Of a stretch of DNA of 64,000 nucleotides, positions 39,393 to 47,827 are shown piece by piece. The stretch covers positions 558,001 to 622,000 of the forward strand of contig NZ_JABRXF010000002.1 in NCBI RefSeq assembly GCF_013266695.1. Direction: 5' to 3'. The stretch is from Hongsoonwoonella zoysiae. Its GTDB lineage: Bacteria > Pseudomonadota > Alphaproteobacteria > Rhizobiales > Stappiaceae. How positions within the stretch are numbered: the first letter of the stretch is position 1; every line of letters begins with the position of its first letter. A model generated the notes under the pieces. That model saw only the letters and a program-made list of their open reading frames with translations, searched no databases and was not told where the DNA came from. A program made the translations under genes and the position numbers.

Positions 39393-40697
39393 CTAGTTCA
39401 GTCTTCGAAGGAAAAGCCGTTCACCCGCAAAAATCAACGTAATGCCGATCAAGCTTGCGTAAATCACCAGCACGTCCGATTGAGCCTTCACAATAAGCAA
39501 TGCACCAAGCACGATGAGATCGAAAGCAATTGCCGCTCCCAAAACGATCGCGCTGGCATCGATATCTTTGCGTAGTCGGCGCAAGATGCCCCAATGAACG
39601 GCGATATCCATGACTATGTAAAAGATCGCGCCAAGCGATGCGATCCTTCCCAGATCGAAGAAGACAGTCAAAAACATGGCCGCCACGATCGTGTATACCA
39701 ACGTATGTTTCTGGATATCTCCCGGCATACCGAAATGGCTATGGGGCACCAGCTTCATTTCCGTCAGCATAGCCAGCATGCGGGATACTGCGAAAACGCT
39801 TGCAATCACGCCCGAGACCGTCGCTACAATCGCAAACCAGACAGTAAACCAAAGGCCATAACGCCCAAATGCCGGCTTTGAGGCTTCTGCGAGAGAGTAA
39901 TCGCGCGCACGCACGATCTCTTCGATAGAAAGGTTCCCCCCGACCGCGAGCGAGACCAGTAGATAAATAACCACGCATATCAGGATGGATATGATGATGG
40001 CCCGACCCACGTTACGGTGCGGGTCGTCAATCTCCTCGCCGCTATTCGTTATCGTCGTGAAGCCCTTATAGGCAAGAACGGCAAGTGCTACGGCACCCAG
40101 AAAGCCGGTAAGCGTGGTATCTGCCGGGTCCAGGGACACACTTTGAAAAGTAAGCCCGGAGACCCACAATCCGGCCACGGCGAATACGGCGATACCGCCT
40201 ATCTTCAGGAAAGCAAGAACAAACGAAAGGGACTGAACCGCCCGGTTTCCAAGAATATTCACCAAGAATGCGAAGGACAAAAGCGCCACGCCCAATGCGG
40301 GAACCAGATAGTTCGCCTCGGAAATATCAAACAGTTGAAGGGTATAGGTCCCGAACGTTCGCGCCACGAGACTTTCGTTGATCACCATCGAAAAATACAT
40401 GAGCAGGGCCGTAGCCCCGGTCATCATTGATTTTCCGTAGGCCTTTTCCAGGAACATCGCGATGCCGCCGGCAGATGGATAGGCATTTGCCAGCTTTACA
40501 TAGGAATAGGCACTGAACCCGCTTACGACGGCTGCGGCGAGGAATGCGAGGGCAAACCATTCTCCCGCAAGCTCGGCGACTTGGCCGGTCAGGGCAAATA
40601 TACCGGCGCCGATCATGACGCCGGTTCCCATTGCTACGGCGCCAGCAAGCGTCAGGCTGTTCTTCTGGTATCGTGCGGATCGAGCGTCATTCGACAT
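39393..40697 (-). CDS. APC-superfamily amino acid permease
   Basis: 434 residues with about twelve membrane segments. The first holds the substrate-site Gly motif MGTGVMIGAGIFALTG, and GFSAYSYVKLANAYPSAGG follows, both typical of amino acid-polyamine-organocation transporters. NSGEEIDDPHRNVGRAI matches the conserved cytoplasmic loop. The substrate is unknown. It lies 65 bp downstream of a cytochrome c gene on the same strand, at the far end of the copper/cytochrome cluster, and its link to that cluster may be only positional. Confidence 0.9.
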   Translation of the reverse strand: MSNDARSARYQKNSLTLAGAVAMGTGVMIGAGIFALTGQVAELAGEWFALAFLAAAVVSGFSAYSYVKLANAYPSAGGIAMFLEKAYGKSMMTGATALLMYFSMVINESLVARTFGTYTLQLFDISEANYLVPALGVALLSFAFLVNILGNRAVQSLSFVLAFLKIGGIAVFAVAGLWVSGLTFQSVSLDPADTTLTGFLGAVALAVLAYKGFTTITNSGEEIDDPHRNVGRAIIISILICVVIYLLVSLAVGGNLSIEEIVRARDYSLAEASKPAFGRYGLWFTVWFAIVATVSGVIASVFAVSRMLAMLTEMKLVPHSHFGMPGDIQKHTLVYTIVAAMFLTVFFDLGRIASLGAIFYIVMDIAVHWGILRRLRKDIDASAIVLGAAIAFDLIVLGALLIVKAQSDVLVIYASLIGITLIFAGERLFLRRLN

Positions 40698-40762
40698 GAA
40701 CTTTGCACCATCGAATTGAGCGGAACCTCATTCGCAGGCGTCGACCAGGAAACGAAGCCCGC

Positions 40763-41242
40763 CTATCTCAAAGTCCTGGCGTTTAGCGTATCGTGTCTGT
40801 CGCGAATTTCCTTCGGCCACCGTGACTTGATGAACGACAGGACGGCGACAATTTGTGCGTCGCTCAGAACGCCTTCATACGCAGGCATTGCGGAAGAATG
40901 ATTTTCCAGTCCAGCCGCTTTCGCCACTCCATACTTGGTAATTTTAAACAACAGTTCATCCGCGTGATGCCAGGTATGACCGGAAGCGTCATGCGGTGGC
41001 GCCGGAAACAACCCGTCCGCACCTTGTTCCTGCCAGTTCGGGTGACCTTCAAGACTTTCACCGTGACAGGATGCGCAATACGCAGCGTAAATTTCACGAC
41101 CCTGAGAGATAAGGCTCGCGTTATCGGGCATCAAGCGAAACGGTCGGCTTTCCACTTCGCCAAGCGTGTAGGTTAATGCCGCAAGGCCTGCGGTCAAGGC
41201 GATTGCCGCGCAGGCTAAAGTTACGACCTTTTTCATTCCCAT
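40763..41242 (-). CDS. mono-heme c-type cytochrome
   Basis: 159 residues. A signal peptide or uncleaved anchor at about 4-26 leads into a class I cytochrome c domain with heme motif CASCH, and the axial Met is probably in SSAMPAYEGVLSD. The WPKEIRDRHDTLNA tail is common in small periplasmic cytochromes linked to copper or sulfur oxidation loci. It transfers electrons in the periplasm. A 221-bp gap separates it from the di-heme cytochrome gene upstream, so it may have its own promoter. Confidence 0.88.
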   Translation of the reverse strand: MGMKKVVTLACAAIALTAGLAALTYTLGEVESRPFRLMPDNASLISQGREIYAAYCASCHGESLEGHPNWQEQGADGLFPAPPHDASGHTWHHADELLFKITKYGVAKAAGLENHSSAMPAYEGVLSDAQIVAVLSFIKSRWPKEIRDRHDTLNARTLR

Positions 41243-41463
41243 AAGCTACTCAGATAATCCAGCGCCCTGTCTAAGGGACAAGCCGGCTGCAAGTTAATCC
41301 CGCTACTTCCAGCGCATATCCTACTTCTTTCTGGCTCATCACAATGCCCTGGCGGGAATACGAGCATCTTCGCATCCGGACCAATCGTATTTCATTGACT
41401 TTGGATAAGCCGATGAAAAGGCCCGGAAGGCGAACGGGATCCGGAACCCTTTCGAACGTTGGT

Positions 41464-42360
41464 TTACGAACCGGCGTCCGCATCCAGCAGGTAGATGGAG
41501 ATTGCCCTCAGATCTTGCTCGCTCAAAAACGCGGTGCCGTCGCGAACCACTTCCCCCATCGAGCCGCCGAATACGTCTCCGTTCGGCAAAATGCCCGTTT
41601 TCAACGCATATTTGAGCGTCTCCACGGTCCATCCATTCTGCCGCAAATGTGCTTTTGTTATCGGAGGTGACTTTCCGCCGCCGGGGAGGCCATCCGCGCC
41701 GTGTAGGCGCTGCTCCACCTGCCTAGCCCCCATGGCATTGCGCGGCGTATGACATGCGCCGCAATGAGCCGGCCCCTCGACGATATATTTGCCCCGGTTC
41801 CACAAGTCGCTTTTTGCGCGGTCCGGCTTGTATGGTTCGGGCCTGAAGAACATGCCTCGCCAAAGCTTGAGTGCTGGCCGAAAATTGAAAGGCGGAACCA
41901 GATCTTGCGGTTTCGACGGTACCGCGACCGGTGGCACCGTCTGGAAGGCTGCCCAAAGGTCCGCGATGTCCTGGTCCGTCAGCCTGGAGTAAAACGCATA
42001 TGGAAAGGCCGGATAGTAAGGCTTTCCCTCTGGCGATATTCCTTGCCGGACAGCCTTGGCGAAATCATTCACTGTCCAGGCGCCGATCCCGTGTTCCTTG
42101 TCGGTTGTCAGGTTCGGCGAGTGGAAGGTGCCGAAGTCCGTTTTCAACGCCACGCCGCCTGCCAAAGGAGCTCCGGAATTCTCAGAATCCGTGTGGCAGC
42201 CGATGCATCCCGCCATCCGCGCGAGATAGGCTCCTTTTTGCGGATTCCCGCTTCGCTCGATACCGGGCACCGAGGCCTCGATAGGCCAGACGGCAACGCC
42301 TACTGCCACTACCCCCGCAAGCGCGAGGGCAATCAACGGCAGCTTCAGTATGCGCCGCAT
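41464..42360 (-). CDS. di-heme c-type cytochrome
   Basis: 298 residues with a signal/anchor helix at about 5-28 and two heme-binding motifs: CIGCH near residue 52 and CGACH near residue 200. GGVALKTDFGTFHSPNLTTD and GKPYYPAFPYAFYSRLTDQDIADLWAAF are typical of the small subunit of alcohol or gluconate dehydrogenase cytochromes and of free di-heme cytochromes. No dehydrogenase partner is near, so it probably passes electrons from another donor to the oxidase chain. It begins 3 bp after the cytochrome c' gene. Confidence 0.9.
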   Translation of the reverse strand: MRRILKLPLIALALAGVVAVGVAVWPIEASVPGIERSGNPQKGAYLARMAGCIGCHTDSENSGAPLAGGVALKTDFGTFHSPNLTTDKEHGIGAWTVNDFAKAVRQGISPEGKPYYPAFPYAFYSRLTDQDIADLWAAFQTVPPVAVPSKPQDLVPPFNFRPALKLWRGMFFRPEPYKPDRAKSDLWNRGKYIVEGPAHCGACHTPRNAMGARQVEQRLHGADGLPGGGKSPPITKAHLRQNGWTVETLKYALKTGILPNGDVFGGSMGEVVRDGTAFLSEQDLRAISIYLLDADAGS

Positions 42361-42363
42361 TGC

Positions 42364-42966
42364 CTATTTTTTTTCCTGACGGAACTTCGTGTGGCAGGTC
42401 GAACATGTCAGCGCCACCATGTTGAAAACTCCGTCCGCGGGCATTTCGGAAAAATCCGCACTCTCGAAGCCTGAGCCGCCCCCCATCATTTCTGAGATGC
42501 CCAGCATGCCTTCGCCGCCCATCAAGGAGGCCGGGCCAGTGCCCATCATGTGCATCGTGTCAAAGCTCGCCGCTTCGCCACCTTCATGCATGCGCCCGTT
42601 CCCCGCGGCACCCTCAAGCCCCTCTGCCAGCAAGGCTAGCCGGTCTGCAAGTTCGTTGAACTCATTCCAGTTAGCCCAGATCGTATCGCGGGCTTCCGAA
42701 GGGGTCGGATTGCTGCCTTCGGGGAAAAGCTTCACCATCGTAGCTCCGGCGTGGGACCGGATCGTTCGGGCGCTGTTTCGCACGACCGCAGCATCGTATT
42801 TCGTTTCCCCTCGCATCATTGCGGAGAGCGTTTTCATCACTTTCCCCAATTCACCCATGGCATCCATGCGTTCTTTCACGATGCCGGTCGCACCTCCATG
42901 GGCAAATGCTCCCGAAGCCGCCACAAGCAAAATGCCGGCCGCGGTATAGGCCTTGAAATTCTTCAT
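42364..42966 (-). CDS. cytochrome c'-like protein (class II)
   Basis: 200 residues. Signal peptide at 1-22 (cleaved after GAFA). A four-helix region follows with RMDAMGELGKVMKTLSAMMRG and the heme motif CSTCH close to the C-terminus, the class II (cytochrome c') arrangement. A Met/Gly-rich insert (MHMMGTGPASLMGGEGMLG and on) between helices 3 and 4 is longer than usual and could bind Cu(I) through Met sulfur. The 3' end is 3 bp before the di-heme cytochrome gene. Probably periplasmic. Confidence 0.85.
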   Translation of the reverse strand: MKNFKAYTAAGILLVAASGAFAHGGATGIVKERMDAMGELGKVMKTLSAMMRGETKYDAAVVRNSARTIRSHAGATMVKLFPEGSNPTPSEARDTIWANWNEFNELADRLALLAEGLEGAAGNGRMHEGGEAASFDTMHMMGTGPASLMGGEGMLGISEMMGGGSGFESADFSEMPADGVFNMVALTCSTCHTKFRQEKK

Positions 42967-43030
42967 GAGGTCTTCTCCTGTCTATCGATCAATTTGACGG
43001 CTGATACCGTCCAGGTTTGCGGAGCGACAG

Positions 43031-43378
43031 TCAGAAAGAGCGTGGCGGGGGAGGTTCGGGAACTGGATGATGGGAAACTTCGGCGACCGACAGGAATAAC
43101 GCCGGTTTGTTTGCCTCGACCAGGAGCGCTATTTCGCATTCATGAAAAAGCGCCAGAATATTGGAGCCGCAATGCAGGGACCCGGATTCACTTTTGTGAT
43201 TTTCGGGAACGCCTGAATGGCCATGATCAGTGTGATTGTAATGCGAAAGGGAGTGCGTGTGTCCTGCGGGGCTTATTTCGCCGGCATGAGCATAAAACCC
43301 ACCCGCCATAACAAGCGACAATACCGCCAGAACCGAGAAAAAACGGCAAAAGATTATTGTTTTCCCTTTTTCGATCAC
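43031..43378 (-). CDS. His-rich exported small protein
   Basis: 115 residues if started at GTG 43378 (VIEKGKTIIFCRFF), 4 bp after the preceding cytochrome gene; an ATG further up at 43438 would overlap that gene by 56 bp and is less likely. A hydrophobic leader ends near FYAHAG. The next segment HTHSLSHYNHTDHGHSG carries seven His in seventeen residues. Two Cys follow (LHCGSNI and HECEIAL), and the end is HHPVPEPPPPRSF. It may bind copper or another metal in the periplasm or membrane. No family recognised. Confidence 0.55.
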   Translation of the reverse strand: MIEKGKTIIFCRFFSVLAVLSLVMAGGFYAHAGEISPAGHTHSLSHYNHTDHGHSGVPENHKSESGSLHCGSNILALFHECEIALLVEANKPALFLSVAEVSHHPVPEPPPPRSF

Positions 43379-43382
43379 GTCG

Positions 43383-43805
43383 TCATGATATCCCGTTGGC
43401 TCGTTGCAGCGTGCGAACGTAATCGACAATTTTGGCAATATTGTCTTGCGTCAAGCCCTCGATCGGCGGCATATCGCCGAAAGGCCAATGATGGGCGCGC
43501 GCTCCACGCGCTACGGCAAGGTAAAACGCCCCATCCGCGTGATGGCCCGGTTCATAGATTTTATGGACAAGAGGTGGGCCCATACCATCCCGACCGGCAG
43601 CGTTTTCACCGTGACAGACCGCACAGTTTGCGGAAAACAGCTTTTGCCCGGCCTCGGCGCGGCCTGTCAATTCCGGGATTCGAACAGAAACAATTGCTCC
43701 ACCAGGCGTCGCCTTTCCATCGTCCGGCTTTTCGAAGCCGAATCGCAACACGGCAAGAACGATCGCCGCAATGCCGATCAGAAGCAGGATGCGCATTCGG
43801 TTCAT
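43383..43805 (-). CDS. mono-heme c-type cytochrome, cueR-linked
   Basis: 140 residues with a signal/anchor helix at about 4-21, the heme motif CAVCH (near residue 61) and likely axial Met in FGDMPPIEGLT. Several His in GHHADGAFYLAVARGARAHHWPFGD could take part in metal binding. Its ATG overlaps the cueR stop by 4 bp, so it is made with the copper regulator. Such cytochromes are often found beside copper-resistance genes. The electron donor is unknown. Confidence 0.88.
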   Translation of the reverse strand: MNRMRILLLIGIAAIVLAVLRFGFEKPDDGKATPGGAIVSVRIPELTGRAEAGQKLFSANCAVCHGENAAGRDGMGPPLVHKIYEPGHHADGAFYLAVARGARAHHWPFGDMPPIEGLTQDNIAKIVDYVRTLQRANGIS

Positions 43806-44197
43806 GCGTCGTTGTTTCCGGCAAGATCATCAATGATCGGGCACTCCGGCCGGTCATCGCCGTTACAGTGCGAGACGAGGTGTTTTAAAGTCGCCTCAAG
43901 CGATCTCAACTCACGAATCTTTTCCCCGATCTCGGCAAGCTTCGAATTGGCAATCCTTTTGACGTCCGCACTGGAGCGTTCGTCATCTTCATAAAGCGAA
44001 AGCAGCTGGCGGCATTCGTCGATGGTGAAGCCCAGGCTCCTGGCTCGTTGAAGAAATCGAAGCCGATGAACATCCTGTATTGAATAATCGCGGTATCCGT
44101 TTTCGGCCCGACCCGGTTTGATGAGATGGATTTCCTCGTAATAACGGATCGTTTTTGCGGGGAGATTTGATTTTTCCGAGGCGTGACCGATGTTCAT
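43802..44197 (-). CDS. cueR: CueR-type Cu(I)-responsive MerR-family regulator
   Basis: 131 residues. The MerR helix-turn-helix at about 1-70 begins MNIGHASEKSNLPAKTIRYYEEIHLI. A long dimerisation helix follows. The metal loop has Cys111 and Cys119 (CNGDDRPEC, spacing C-x7-C, as in E. coli CueR C112 and C120), and Ser76 occupies the position that marks regulators of +1 ions. CueR activates copper efflux by twisting promoters with 19-bp spacers. Such promoters are present before cueR itself and before copA. It is coupled to the cytochrome gene by a 4-bp overlap. Confidence 0.93.
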   Translation of the reverse strand: MNIGHASEKSNLPAKTIRYYEEIHLIKPGRAENGYRDYSIQDVHRLRFLQRARSLGFTIDECRQLLSLYEDDERSSADVKRIANSKLAEIGEKIRELRSLEATLKHLVSHCNGDDRPECPIIDDLAGNNDA

Positions 44198-44279
44198 AGC
44201 CTTGGCTCATAACTCTTTATGCTGCAGGTATTTCCGTCTGCATGCGACCTGCCAGGTGACCGCGCATGTAGACGGAGAA

Positions 44280-44310
44280 TATAAACACCTTACCATGACT
44301 GGAAGGTCAA
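44280..44310 (-). promoter_or_regulatory. CueR-type promoter upstream of cueR
   Basis: On the minus strand: -35 TTGACC (44305-44310), then a 19-bp spacer, then TTTATA (44280-44285), with TTATAT one base further on. The dyad ACCTTCCAG-N3-ATGGTAAGGT (44287-44307) lies across the spacer. MerR-family activators need such long spacers, and CCTTCC...GGAAGG dyads are known for CueR. It suggests autoregulation of the cueR-cytochrome operon. Confidence 0.8.
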
Positions 44311-44359
44311 GGGCCGCAGCGTTAATAACCGTCCGACAGTGACGGCCAGCCTCGAAAAC

Positions 44360-44689
44360 CTATCCCTCAAGAGCCTTACGACGCTCTTCGTATTCCGCAA
44401 CATCAATTTCCCCGCGCGCTAAACGCAGCTTCAGCGTTTCCAGCGCGTCGCCGCTTTTTTTAGAAGCACTGTCACGGTCCATGAACCACCGCACGGCAAT
44501 AACGACCAGAAAGATGATCAGGCCCCAGAACAGAAACATCATACCGGCGCCCATGAAACCATATCCGTAACCATCTCCCCACATGTGGCCGTGATAGCCT
44601 CGAAAGTCATTCGACTGCGCCGCCGCAACCCCGCTCATTGCGGTAAACATAGCCATGCCGCCCATGACGATTGAAAGAAACCTATTCAT
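44360..44689 (-). CDS. SHOCT-domain membrane protein
   Basis: 109 residues from the ATG at 44689, with GGAGAG just upstream as ribosome site; the frame open to 44734 has no better start. A leader (MNRFLSIVMGGMAMFTAMSGVAAAQ) precedes a short periplasmic segment rich in Gly, Tyr, His and Met (GYHGHMWGDGYGYGFMGAG), one membrane helix at about 45-65 and the C-terminal SHOCT motif (LETLKLRLARGEIDVAEYEERRKALE). SHOCT proteins are common near copper transport genes. It lies between copA and cueR and may help copper handling. It is read in the same direction. Confidence 0.85.
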   Translation of the reverse strand: MNRFLSIVMGGMAMFTAMSGVAAAQSNDFRGYHGHMWGDGYGYGFMGAGMMFLFWGLIIFLVVIAVRWFMDRDSASKKSGDALETLKLRLARGEIDVAEYEERRKALEG

Positions 44690-44854
44690 TTCTCTCTCCA
44701 TTTTGAAATGACGAAATTCTTGCATTAAACGCACTGCTCATCAGTAGATGAATATCTTGTCGAGGGAATAACGAATTGATTTATCTCAATATTATCAAAT
44801 AACTCACTGAATTGTGAAGTGCATTGCCGGTTCTCCCGGCCTGCTTGAACGCCA

Positions 44855-47224
44855 TCAAAGCCGGATGTTCCTGAGCCTTAGAGAATTTGAGATCACGGAC
44901 ACGGAAGAAAGACTCATGGCAGCCGCCGCGATCATCGGAGAAAGAAGCGTCCCGAAAACGGGATAAAGAACGCCCGCCGCGATGGGCACGCCTAGAGCAT
45001 TGTAAACGAAGGCGAAAAACAGGTTCTGCTTGATGTTTCGGATCGTCGCTGTGGCAAGCTTGCGTGCGCGGACGATGCCATTCAAGTCACCCTTGACGAG
45101 CGTCAGTCCCGCACTTTCGACCGCGACATCCGCCCCAGTTCCCATGGCAATGCCGACATGGGCGCTGGCAAGGGCAGGGGCGTCGTTCACGCCATCGCCT
45201 GCCATTGCAACGGATTTGCCTTTTGTGAGGAATTCTTCGACCAGTGCTTGCTTGTCTTCCGGCAGCACTTCGGCCCTGACATCATCGATGCCGAGCTTGC
45301 CGGCAACAGCGCGCGCAGTGCGCTCGTTGTCGCCGGTCGCCATGATGATGGTGAGACCAAGGTCGTGCAGAGCACGGATTGCATCGGCCGTTGTCTTCTT
45401 GATCGGGTCGGCAACCGCCAGAAGCCCGATTACCTGCCCATCGGCGGCGACGAACATTGCCGTCTTTCCTTCCCCGCTCAGATCCTTTGCCCTCTCGGAG
45501 AATCTATCCGTGTTGATCCCGAGATGATCCATCATGGCCCTGTTGCCGAGTGCAACGGATTTACCCGCGATTTCACCAGTTACACCCTTGCCCGTAACCG
45601 CCTCGAATTCGGAAGCCGATGAAAGCTCCAGGTCGCGTTCACGTGCCGCTTCGACGATCGCATCAGCAAGCGGATGCTCCGAACCCCGCTCCAGGCTTGC
45701 CGCAAGCCGCAGGACATCCATTTCATCCCAGTCGTCCGCGATGACATCCGTTAGCTTCGGCTTTCCTTCCGTCAACGTGCCCGTCTTATCGACAATCAGC
45801 GTATCGACGTGGGCAAAGCGTTCCAGTGCTTCGGCGTCTTTGATCAGGACGCCGGCCTGCGCGCCACGTCCGGTCGCCGTCATTATCGACATGGGCGTCG
45901 CAAGTCCGAGGGCGCAGGGACAAGCGATAATCAGCACCGAGACCGCCGAAACAATGGCGAATATCATCGACGGTGAGGGTCCGAAGATCGCCCAGATGAC
46001 AAATGCGAAAACGGCCACAAGCACCACTGCCGGCACGAACCAGGCCGCCACACGGTCGGCAAGCCCCTGGATCGGCGCGCGTGACCTCTGCGCCTTGGCC
46101 ACCATGTCGACTATGCGGGAAAGCATCGTGTCGGCACCAACGCGTTCGGCCACCATGATGAGGGAGCCGTTCTTGTTGAGCGTGCCGCCGGTGACGCCGT
46201 CGCCGGTTTCCTTTTCGACCGGGACAGATTCCCCCGTGATCATGGATTCATCAACCGACGAGCGGCCCTCGGCGATGCTACCGTCGACGGGAATGCTTTC
46301 GCCCGGGCGGATGCGCAGCCGGTCGCCGGATTTCACCTCATCCAAAGGCACTTCTTCTTCGTTGCCCTGCGCATCGATACGCCGCGCGGTCTTCGGTGCA
46401 AGATCGAGGAGAGCTCGGATAGCCGAGCCCGTGCGTTCGCGCGCCCGCAGTTCCATAACTTGGCCCAGGAACACCAGCGCGATGATGACGGCAGCGGCTT
46501 CAAAATAGACCGGCACATGGCCGCTCTCCATCCGGAAGGAAGCCGGAAACGCGCTCGGAAAGAGTGTCGCCACGACGCTGTATCCATAGGCCGCGCCGAC
46601 GCCAAGGCCGATAAGCGTCCACATGTTCGGGCTGCGGTTGAGAAAAGAGTGATAGGCACGCTCAAAGAAAGGAACTGCCGCCCAGAGAACCACCGGTGTG
46701 GCCAAAAATAACTCTACCCAGACCGAAGCACTCTCGCCAAGCCAGGCCCGAAAAGGAATGCCGACCATCGGCCCCATCGTCAGCACGAGAAGCGGGAGGG
46801 CACAAGCCGCGCTCACCCAGAAGCGTCGTGTGAAATCGACAAGCTCCGGGTTCGGGTCTTCATCGACGGAAGGCACGCCCATCGGTTCCAGGGCCATGCC
46901 GCAAATGGGGCAGGAGCCCGGCTCGTCGCGGATGATCTCCGGATGCATCGGACAGGTGTATTCTGTGCCGGACGGCATGGCTTCCGTTTCGGGTCGATCG
47001 CCCAGATATTTCTCGGGCGTCTCGACGAACTTGTCGTGACACCTTTGGCTGCAGAAGAAATAGCGGTGGCCGGCATGGTCGTGCGACGGCTTGTCCTCGC
47101 CAGGCGTCACCTTCATGCCGCACACAGGGTCGATAACCGAGTGTGCATGCGTTCCAGGATCGCGGCCGTCGTCATGCGGACTATCGATGCTTTTCTCGGT
47201 GGAGTCGCCTTTTTGACCGTTCAT
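44855..47224 (-). CDS. copA: Cu(I)-exporting P1B-type ATPase
   Basis: 789 residues from the ATG at 47224 ([11 protein letters not shown]), with GGCGAAAAG before it; the upstream frame overlaps the promoter. The N-terminus has no classical GMxCxxC domain but a YHS domain ([12 protein letters not shown]) and a heavy-metal-binding motif (YTCPMHPEI with [10 protein letters not shown]). Membrane motif [13 protein letters not shown], phosphorylation site DKTGTLTEG and the TM7/TM8 signatures YNALGVP and [11 protein letters not shown] mark the Cu(I) subgroup (P1B-1). It pumps Cu(I) out of the cytoplasm. A CueR-type promoter sits just upstream. Confidence 0.93.
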   Translation of the reverse strand: MNGQKGDSTEKSIDSPHDDGRDPGTHAHSVIDPVCGMKVTPGEDKPSHDHAGHRYFFCSQRCHDKFVETPEKYLGDRPETEAMPSGTEYTCPMHPEIIRDEPGSCPICGMALEPMGVPSVDEDPNPELVDFTRRFWVSAACALPLLVLTMGPMVGIPFRAWLGESASVWVELFLATPVVLWAAVPFFERAYHSFLNRSPNMWTLIGLGVGAAYGYSVVATLFPSAFPASFRMESGHVPVYFEAAAVIIALVFLGQVMELRARERTGSAIRALLDLAPKTARRIDAQGNEEEVPLDEVKSGDRLRIRPGESIPVDGSIAEGRSSVDESMITGESVPVEKETGDGVTGGTLNKNGSLIMVAERVGADTMLSRIVDMVAKAQRSRAPIQGLADRVAAWFVPAVVLVAVFAFVIWAIFGPSPSMIFAIVSAVSVLIIACPCALGLATPMSIMTATGRGAQAGVLIKDAEALERFAHVDTLIVDKTGTLTEGKPKLTDVIADDWDEMDVLRLAASLERGSEHPLADAIVEAARERDLELSSASEFEAVTGKGVTGEIAGKSVALGNRAMMDHLGINTDRFSERAKDLSGEGKTAMFVAADGQVIGLLAVADPIKKTTADAIRALHDLGLTIIMATGDNERTARAVAGKLGIDDVRAEVLPEDKQALVEEFLTKGKSVAMAGDGVNDAPALASAHVGIAMGTGADVAVESAGLTLVKGDLNGIVRARKLATATIRNIKQNLFFAFVYNALGVPIAAGVLYPVFGTLLSPMIAAAAMSLSSVSVISNSLRLRNIRL

Positions 47225-47256
47225 CTTTTCGCCTATCAGCACATAAAACAGCCCAA

Positions 47257-47287
47257 TACATAATTGTTCCAGCGGCTGGAAGGTCAA
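47257..47287 (-). promoter_or_regulatory. CueR-type promoter of copA
   Basis: On the minus strand: -35 TTGACC (47282-47287), 19-bp spacer, -10 TATGTA (47257-47262). The spacer includes the perfect dyad TTCCAGC-C/G-GCTGGAA (47267-47281). It shares TTGACCTTCCAG with the cueR promoter and lies about 35 bp before the copA start codon, so both are probably CueR targets. Confidence 0.8.
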
Positions 47288-47434
47288 TCATTGAAAATTA
47301 TAATAAACGAACGCTACGTGATCATATCACGGATACATATCTTCACTTAATGAAAGGGGGGGCGAATATAATCTATGCGGCGTAATTAAAGTAAGTTCAA
47401 AAATATCGACATATTAGGCGCCTGAAAGAATTCA

Positions 47435-47524
47435 TGGCGGAGGCGGTGGGATTCGAACCCACGAGACGGTCTCCCGCCTGCCGGTTTTCAAGACCGGTGC
47501 CTTCAACCACTCGGCCACACCTCC
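47435..47524 (-). tRNA. tRNA-Ser (anticodon TGA)
   Basis: 90-nt class II tRNA on the minus strand. The acceptor stem GGAGGTG pairs with CGCCTCC (one G-T pair). The D arm holds GCCGAGTGG, the anticodon loop CTTGAAAAC contains TGA, a long variable arm follows (CAGGCGGGAGACCGTCTCG), and the T arm is GTGGGTTCGAATCCCAC. The 3' CCA is encoded (47435-47437). The 3' end faces the copper/cytochrome island, the usual side for integrated elements. Confidence 0.95.
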
Positions 47525-47827
47525 GACGCGCCTCGTTTCGGTGTTTCGAAAGCGAATGTCAAGAGTGTGCGTCAGGAGCAGACTTCAACCGTGTATCCGG
47601 CTTCCTGGTCGGCTGGGAAATAAGCCGCCGACCCGGCAGGTCGAGGCAGGGGCCGGATCAGCGGCAACGCCGTCTATACGGCGAAAGGCGCAGGGGCGTG
47701 CGCCAACAACTTGTCTACAGCTAATTGGCTTCCAGGGATGTGACGTGGGTCACTTGCAATTCGATCATTCATTGATCCGTCAGATTTGCACATGCGTACC
47801 TTCCAGTGATGAAAACGGGAGGTGACG
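47525..47827. other. intergenic region right of tRNA-Ser
   Basis: 303 bp between the tRNA and the small exported-protein gene. No gene or clear repeat recognised. It should contain the tRNA promoter (reading left) and a promoter for the gene at 47828. GGGAGGTGACG is the ribosome site of that gene. Confidence 0.5.

Noticed and set aside
41271-41483. 70-codon minus-strand open frame between two cytochrome genes
   Set aside because: No ribosome site, no leader or motif, and it overlaps the end of the di-heme cytochrome gene.
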